From positions 1 to 49,966 of the forward strand of contig VFZG01000024.1 of NCBI GenBank assembly GCA_016871275.1: DNA of 49,966 nt, written 5' to 3'. Made by a program: the position numbers and the translations under genes. Shown one piece after another: positions 45,345 to 49,966 of the stretch; the stretch's first letter is position 1; each line of letters starts with the position of its first letter. This DNA is from Acidimicrobiia bacterium (GTDB taxonomy: Bacteria > Acidobacteriota > Vicinamibacteria > Vicinamibacterales > UBA2999). The notes under the pieces are model-generated. The model did not search any database, had not been told where the DNA came from, and saw nothing but the letters and a program-made list of their open reading frames with translations.

Positions 45345-47600
45345 TCACTTCGCTGTGAGGACGCGCAGCAGGTCCGCCTCGGTCATGCCGAAGTGTTCCC
45401 AGACCTTGACGTAGTGCTCCGACGGCGCCACGGACGGATCGACGATGCCGAAGTGATGGAGGTCGGCGTGCCCCCGCAGGCTCGATGCCACCAGGCCGGC
45501 GAATCCCCGCAACCCCGACGAGGGCGAGCCAATCAAGCCGTCCTCGATCGTGAGGACCCGTTGATAGGATGCGATCTCGGCGAAGCACGTTTCAGGCAGC
45601 GGCAGGCCGTTGACCACAATCGCATCGGTCGGCGTGCCGGCCTGGCTGGCCCGGTCGGCGGCGTTTACCGCGACGAAGGCGGGCGCGCCCAAGGCGAGAA
45701 TCACGTTTCGGGCGCCGGCATGCTTGCGCGCGACGGTGGTCGGTGTCCACCCATCCGATGCCTGCCAGAGCGGCTCGTGCGAACCCTGTCTGGTCAGCAC
45801 CGGCAGGTTGTCGCGCGGAATCGCGGCGATGTGTCCGCCGTAGTGCGCCGCGGCGTCGAGAATCGCAATGAAGCCGGCGCGCGCGTCGGCCGGCGCGTAG
45901 AAGCGATGCAGGTACGGCAGGTAGCCGAGCGCGAGGTTGACCCAGTCCAGGCTCCAGCCCGAGAAGTGATCGCGGCCGGTGCACGCGCCGACGTGCGCGA
46001 GATGCATCAGCACGTTCAGGCCTTCGTTGACGCCATTCAGGTTGCGCTGGTAGCGCCAGAATTCGAAGCCCTCGCGCGCAATGCCTTCCATGAACGCCGA
46101 GAAGGTGGCAAACGCGTTGAACTGCCGACCATCAACGAAGGCGAGGCCGTCGTTCACCAACGTCGCGGCCTGCTCCTGGATGCTCATCTCGATCCGGTGC
46201 GTCTTCGGCACGAGGGCCGCGGCCTTGCCCAACTTGGTGGACGGATTCAGGTCGCACGACACGAAGAAGCACTGCTCTGGAAACTTCCTCGCGATGGCAA
46301 CGTAGGCGGCTTCGGTGCCGGCGCGGACGCTGGCCGTCTTGTCGGTGCCTGGCAGCGCGACGTCACGGATGTCGTTCGGCGTCACGACCAGGTTCGGCGT
46401 TCCGGCAGCAGGCCTGGCCTTCTGCTCGACCACGCGCGGCGCGGATCGGCGCAGCTGCTCCACCGCATCGTGCTCGGCGGACGACAGCGCCAGCATGGGA
46501 TTGGCGAGGGTCCTGGCGCCATCGCGGCCCTTCATGCCGCCATCGTGGTGCGCTTCACCGCCGGGCAGTTCGTTGACGTAGAACAGGCACTCGAGCATCG
46601 CGTGGTCGTCGCGATAGCTCATGAGCGATCCCGGCACCGTGACGCGGGTGTCCAGGCTCACGTTGTGCCTGGCGCAGAAGTGCGTGGCGCTATCGGAAAT
46701 GCCGTGCTGCGCCGCGAAATCCGCGATCGTCACGGCGTTGCCGACGGGATAGATCAACGTCGGCGTGCCGGCTCGCGCCGCCGCGGCGGCGTGCGCGTAG
46801 GCGCGGAACAGATCCTGCCGGTTGTGCAGCGACTCGATTTCGAGAATCTCGACGCCGAGGCTGGCGATGATGGGCCGAGGATCGCGGTCCATGATGCGGG
46901 CGGTCGTGCCCGAGAGCTGGATGTGATTGCGATGCATCACGAACACCACCGGCGCTTTCTGGATGCTCGCAGTAATGAAGCCGTTCATCGCCTGGCCCGA
47001 CACCCAGCCGGCATCGCCGGTGTGGCACACCACCAACGCGTCCTGGCCGTGTTTCGATCGCAGGCCGATCGACCAGCCGGTCGCCACCGGCACCATCACG
47101 CCGAGGCGGCCTGACCCGAGCGGCGTGCCGCCGGGCACCCACAGCACGTGGCCGGCCATGTCGAGGCTTCGCCGGAAGTGATCGATGACGCGCTCGCGCG
47201 GCAGGAAGCCCAGCGCCGCCAGCGCGCTGTAATACCCGATGCTGGTGTGGCCGTGCTCGATTGCGAACTGCCGGCCCTGGTAATCGGTGACGCCGAGCGT
47301 CATCAGCAGCGGGCCGATCAGTTCGAGGCCGCCGCCGAGATGATCGATGTCGCCGTCTTTCGCCAGCGACACCAGCGACTCGATGGCGATGCGCGCTGCG
47401 GTTTTTTCGAGGCCCGCCAGCGCGGCGTCGGCGGCGGCGGTCAGGTCCGGCTTCGACAGGTCGACCGTGAACGGCAGCACCGTGGAGGTGAGGGCTGCGC
47501 CAAGCGTCGGCGACTGCCGCAGGAGCTCGGCGTTGCGGGCGCCCTGCGCGCGCGACAGGCCGGACAACGACTCCGAAACGGCAACGTGTAGATCACTCAA
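45345..47600 (-). CDS. Transketolase-like thiamine diphosphate enzyme
   Basis: A 751-residue single-chain protein with the three-domain order of transketolase: a thiamine diphosphate-binding domain (about 60-330, with FAIEHGHTSIGYYSALAALG and GDAGWVSGQAMNG), a pyrimidine domain (about 410-600, with EMSIQEQAATLVNDGLAF), and a C-terminal domain (about 610-751). The cofactor motif reads GDA rather than the usual GDG, and the active-site histidines are not in standard positions, so it may be a divergent transketolase or a pyruvate dehydrogenase E1-like enzyme. It is the first gene of the operon with propeller-GGT (4 bp apart), bcp and the P-type ATPase. The substrate is uncertain. Confidence 0.8.
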   Translation of the reverse strand: MSDLHVAVSESLSGLSRAQGARNAELLRQSPTLGAALTSTVLPFTVDLSKPDLTAAADAALAGLEKTAARIAIESLVSLAKDGDIDHLGGGLELIGPLLMTLGVTDYQGRQFAIEHGHTSIGYYSALAALGFLPRERVIDHFRRSLDMAGHVLWVPGGTPLGSGRLGVMVPVATGWSIGLRSKHGQDALVVCHTGDAGWVSGQAMNGFITASIQKAPVVFVMHRNHIQLSGTTARIMDRDPRPIIASLGVEILEIESLHNRQDLFRAYAHAAAAARAGTPTLIYPVGNAVTIADFAAQHGISDSATHFCARHNVSLDTRVTVPGSLMSYRDDHAMLECLFYVNELPGGEAHHDGGMKGRDGARTLANPMLALSSAEHDAVEQLRRSAPRVVEQKARPAAGTPNLVVTPNDIRDVALPGTDKTASVRAGTEAAYVAIARKFPEQCFFVSCDLNPSTKLGKAAALVPKTHRIEMSIQEQAATLVNDGLAFVDGRQFNAFATFSAFMEGIAREGFEFWRYQRNLNGVNEGLNVLMHLAHVGACTGRDHFSGWSLDWVNLALGYLPYLHRFYAPADARAGFIAILDAAAHYGGHIAAIPRDNLPVLTRQGSHEPLWQASDGWTPTTVARKHAGARNVILALGAPAFVAVNAADRASQAGTPTDAIVVNGLPLPETCFAEIASYQRVLTIEDGLIGSPSSGLRGFAGLVASSLRGHADLHHFGIVDPSVAPSEHYVKVWEHFGMTEADLLRVLTAK

Positions 47601-47700
47601 AGTGCATCCCCCAAAGGCTCATGCGCGAGAACAGCGATGACTGTTGAATACCGGACCGCGGTAGTGAATGGCCCGCAAAGTTTATCAGTAAAATGGCGAG

Positions 47701-48189
47701 ATGTTCCTGCTGCGCTACCTCTACGTCGTGGCGCTGGTGTTGTGGGTCGGCGGTTTGCTGGTCGCCGGCGCGCTGGTGGCACCATCGGTGTTCGGCGTGC
47801 TGCAGGCCTGGCACGACACGCAGGGCCGCGTGCTTGCCGGACAGGTGTTCGGCGACGTCCTGCTCCGCCTGACGTGGCTGTCGTACGCCATGGCCGCCGT
47901 GATGTTCGTCACGCTGACGCTCCACCGGCTGCTCGGCGCGCGACCGGTCAGGTACAGCGTGCGCGTCGGCATCATCGGCGTGATGCTGCTGATGATGCTG
48001 GCCACCGGCTTCTGGGTCATCCCGCAGGTCAACGCCATCCAGGCGCAAGTCGTCGGGCCGGTCTCCGAGCTGGCGGCATCGAATCCACTGCGCGTCACGT
48101 TCGATCGCCTGCACGGCCTGTCGAACATCTTCTTCGCCATCACCGTCATCGGCGGACTGGCGCTCTGTTTCTGGGAAGCCCGGGAGTGA
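47701..48189 (+). CDS. DUF4149-type membrane protein
   Basis: A 162-residue inner membrane protein with four helices (about 5-25, 57-77, 85-107 and 138-157). The pattern LYVVALVLWVGGLLVAGALV at the N-terminus, APSVF after it, and FDRLHGLSNIFFAITVIGG near the end match the DUF4149/TMEM205-like family. The function is unknown. It is divergent from the transketolase-like gene with 100 bp between them. There is only a weak ribosome-binding site (GGCGAG). It is followed on the same strand by the PlsB-like gene after 128 bp. Confidence 0.82.
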   Translation: MFLLRYLYVVALVLWVGGLLVAGALVAPSVFGVLQAWHDTQGRVLAGQVFGDVLLRLTWLSYAMAAVMFVTLTLHRLLGARPVRYSVRVGIIGVMLLMMLATGFWVIPQVNAIQAQVVGPVSELAASNPLRVTFDRLHGLSNIFFAITVIGGLALCFWEARE

Positions 48190-48317
48190 GCGAGGTCGGC
48201 ACAGGCCTCACCCCGGCGTGCTTGGCGGATGCGATCTGGGGCGAGTAAGATAACGAGGCTGCGCCTCGCGATGGCGGTGTGTTGCCGTGCCGCGCGCCGC
48301 GCGGTGATCAGGTGTAG

Positions 48318-49442
48318 ATGCGCCCCGACACTATTGCTGAAGCGGTCCTGGCCCGGGAAGATGTCGCCCGGTTTCTCGAAGGCAGTCATGGCCTGACGGG
48401 CGATGCCGCGCGCACCCGCGTGATGCAGTATCTCGATGAGCTGCAGACCACGCAGCGCTACGAGCTGTATCGGGCGCTGGAGTATCCGCTGCTGCCAATC
48501 CTTCGCAAGATTGAACGCCACGGCGAGAACCAGCAGCTCGCAGTCGACGCCGTCAAGCGGGGGCGTGTCGTCTACGCGTCGAACCACCGCAGCCACATCG
48601 ACTATCTCGTCGAGCCGCTGGTGCTGGACGATGCGGGGATCCGGCCGCCGATCATTGCCGCCGGCATCAACCTGTTCGGCGGACCGCTCGGCCTGATTCA
48701 CAAGCACGTCACCGGCGCCTTGCCGATTCGCCGCAACACCAAGGACCCGGCCTACCTGATTACGCTCAAGGCCTACGTCAGCGAGCTGCTGCACAAGCAC
48801 GACTTGTTCTTCTACCCGGAAGGCGGCCGCAGCTACAGCGGCGAGCTGAAGCCGGCGAAGACCGGGTTGCTCAACGCGGCGCTGGATGCCCAGTTGCCTG
48901 GGCTCACGCTGGTCCCGGTGTCGGTGGCCTACGACCTGGTGCTCGAAGATCACGTGATCGCCAAACAGCGGGTCAAGCGCAGCCAGAAGGCGTTCAGCCG
49001 CGAAATCGCGGAGCTGGTGCGGTATGCGATTGGCTATCGCAGCCGGGCATTCGTGACGTTCGGCAAGCCGATCCCGCTGGATGGCATCGATCCTGAAAAC
49101 AAGAAAGGCGTGATGGACCTCACCCGCCACATCCGTAACGAGATCGGCAAGCAGTACAAAGTGCTGCCGACGGCGGTCCTGGCCGCGGCCATGAAGCCGT
49201 CCGTCACGCGCGCGGACCTCAAGGCACGCATCGAAGACGTGCTCGAGACGCTACGGTCGGTCAACGCCAACCTGGCGGTGACATCGGCGGACGCGGTGCT
49301 GAACGAGGCCACCGAACCGCTGGTGACGCGCAACATCATCGTCGTCGAGCAGGACCGCTATCGCGTGCGCGAGCGCAACGTGCTCCGCTATTACGCCCGG
49401 TCGCTCAACCATTTGCTTTCGCCTCCGAGTCACACGCACTGA
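48318..49442 (+). CDS. PlsB-like glycerol-3-phosphate acyltransferase
   Basis: A 374-residue protein with the acyltransferase blocks of the PlsB type: NHRSHIDYL (HX4D, about residue 93), the glycerol-phosphate-binding GALPIRRN (about 134), YPEGGRSYSGELKPAKTG (about 171-188), and LVPVSVAYDL. It transfers an acyl chain to glycerol-3-phosphate, the first step of phospholipid synthesis, at the inner membrane. It is much shorter than E. coli PlsB (about 800 residues), lacking the long N-terminal region, as in many bacteria. AGGTG precedes the ATG. Its stop codon shares one base with the start of the broken proline dehydrogenase gene. Confidence 0.88.
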   Translation: MRPDTIAEAVLAREDVARFLEGSHGLTGDAARTRVMQYLDELQTTQRYELYRALEYPLLPILRKIERHGENQQLAVDAVKRGRVVYASNHRSHIDYLVEPLVLDDAGIRPPIIAAGINLFGGPLGLIHKHVTGALPIRRNTKDPAYLITLKAYVSELLHKHDLFFYPEGGRSYSGELKPAKTGLLNAALDAQLPGLTLVPVSVAYDLVLEDHVIAKQRVKRSQKAFSREIAELVRYAIGYRSRAFVTFGKPIPLDGIDPENKKGVMDLTRHIRNEIGKQYKVLPTAVLAAAMKPSVTRADLKARIEDVLETLRSVNANLAVTSADAVLNEATEPLVTRNIIVVEQDRYRVRERNVLRYYARSLNHLLSPPSHTH

Positions 49443-49957
49443 TGTCAGACGCAACGTCCAAGGCCTTTTTTCATACCCTCGCGCAAATCGCCACACTGTA
49501 ACTTCTGGCCTCGAAGCAGGGCATGGCAGCCGAGGACATTCAGCGGCTGAACACGATGGGCGTGCGCGTCCGGCTGGTGAAGGGCGCCTGCCAGGAACCG
49601 AAGGCGGTGGCCTACCCGCAGAAGTCGGAGGTCGATGGCGCGTTCGTCGAGCTGATGCAGACGCTGCTGGACGAAGGCACCTATCCGGCCTTCGCGACGC
49701 ACGATCCGAGGATGATCGACGCCACCACGGCCTACGCGACGCGCCAGGGCTATGTGAGCGATCGCTTCGAGTTCCAGATGCTCTACGGCATCCGCCGCGA
49801 CCTGCAGATGCCGCTGGTCAAGGACGGCTACCGCGTGCGGGTCTACGTGCCGTTCGGCAGGCAGTGGTATCCGTATTTCATGCGGCGTCTCTGCGAACGT
49901 CCCGCCAATGTCATTTTCGTGCTCAAGGGCATCTTCAGCGACACCAGTCGCGGGTAA
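49442..49957 (+). pseudogene. Proline dehydrogenase with internal deletion and nonsense codon
   Basis: The frame from the ATG at 49442 reads MSDATSKAFFHTLAQIATL, then TAA at 49499-49501, then LLASKQGMAAEDIQRLNTMG and on to SDTSRG. The first part resembles the start of monofunctional proline dehydrogenases (FFHTLA, LASKQGM). After GMA it jumps to the C-terminal half of the barrel (VRVRLVKGACQEP, FEFQMLYGIRRDLQ, VYVPFGRQWYPYFMRRL). Roughly 150-200 residues of the barrel are missing. The later frame (ATG at 49523) is open, but lacks the N-terminal half of the FAD barrel, so it should be inactive. The enzyme would oxidise proline to pyrroline-5-carboxylate. Confidence 0.85.
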
Positions 49958-49966
49958 GCGCGACCA

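Noticed and set aside
42296-45358. Plus-strand open frame of about 1020 codons opposite the propeller-GGT gene
   Set aside because: Antisense shadow; composition is typical of a GC-rich reverse frame and the minus strand encodes a well-supported protein.

Overview
The window is high-GC DNA from what I infer to be an Acidobacteriota chromosome, most likely a Vicinamibacteria-like lineage. The inference rests on a protein resembling the acidobacterial VWFA-related family, a TonB-dependent receptor with an N-terminal carboxypeptidase-regulatory domain, the many secreted peptidases, and the presence of lpxC (a Gram-negative outer membrane). No rRNA, tRNA, CRISPR array, prophage or complete insertion sequence was seen. 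Genes are dense, and many share 4-bp ATGA stop/start overlaps.

Region by region. At 0.5-9.1 kb a minus-strand run reads VWFA-like protein, M19 dipeptidase, MoxR ATPase, MxaA-like protein, VWA protein, MxaK-like protein, VWA protein. It resembles the mxaR-A-C-K-L part of methanol dehydrogenase clusters but has no DUF58 (mxaS) gene and no dehydrogenase. A large TonB-dependent receptor (9.3-13.1 kb) is divergent from it and has a run of nine G in its ribosome-binding site. 13.1-14.1 kb holds gene debris. Then come an S9 peptidase, lpxC, uvrA, an amino acid permease, a rhodanese-methyltransferase fusion, a small membrane protein, a beta-propeller protein, an HNH protein, an NlpC/P60 lipoprotein, a peptidoglycan glycosyltransferase and an M48 lipoprotein protease. 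27.9-30.25 kb is a scar: an aminotransferase 3' end, the right end of an IS3-family element, a sigma-54 activator missing its N-terminus, and further remnants. 30.2-35.7 kb has a mono-heme-type secreted protein, a DapB-like dehydrogenase, an M1 peptidase and a membrane protein. 35.7-40.5 kb has two divergent ADP/ATP-translocase-like genes (one full length with HEAT and cyclic-nucleotide-binding-like domains, one gutted) and a Spy/CpxP fragment. 40.5-47.6 kb is a minus-strand operon: transketolase-like protein, propeller-GGT fusion, Bcp peroxiredoxin, and a P-type ATPase stripped of its catalytic domains. The window ends with a DUF4149 membrane protein, a PlsB-like acyltransferase and a broken proline dehydrogenase.

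Two themes stand out. First, several genes keep both ends but have lost the middle, sometimes with the reading frame open (P-type ATPase, translocase paralogue, proline dehydrogenase). Second, gene ends, and a few coding regions, carry degenerate tandem repeats of 7 or 8 bp whose unit differs from place to place, plus a separate short repeat element found inside coding frames. Functional names come from motif recognition by eye; no database search was possible.
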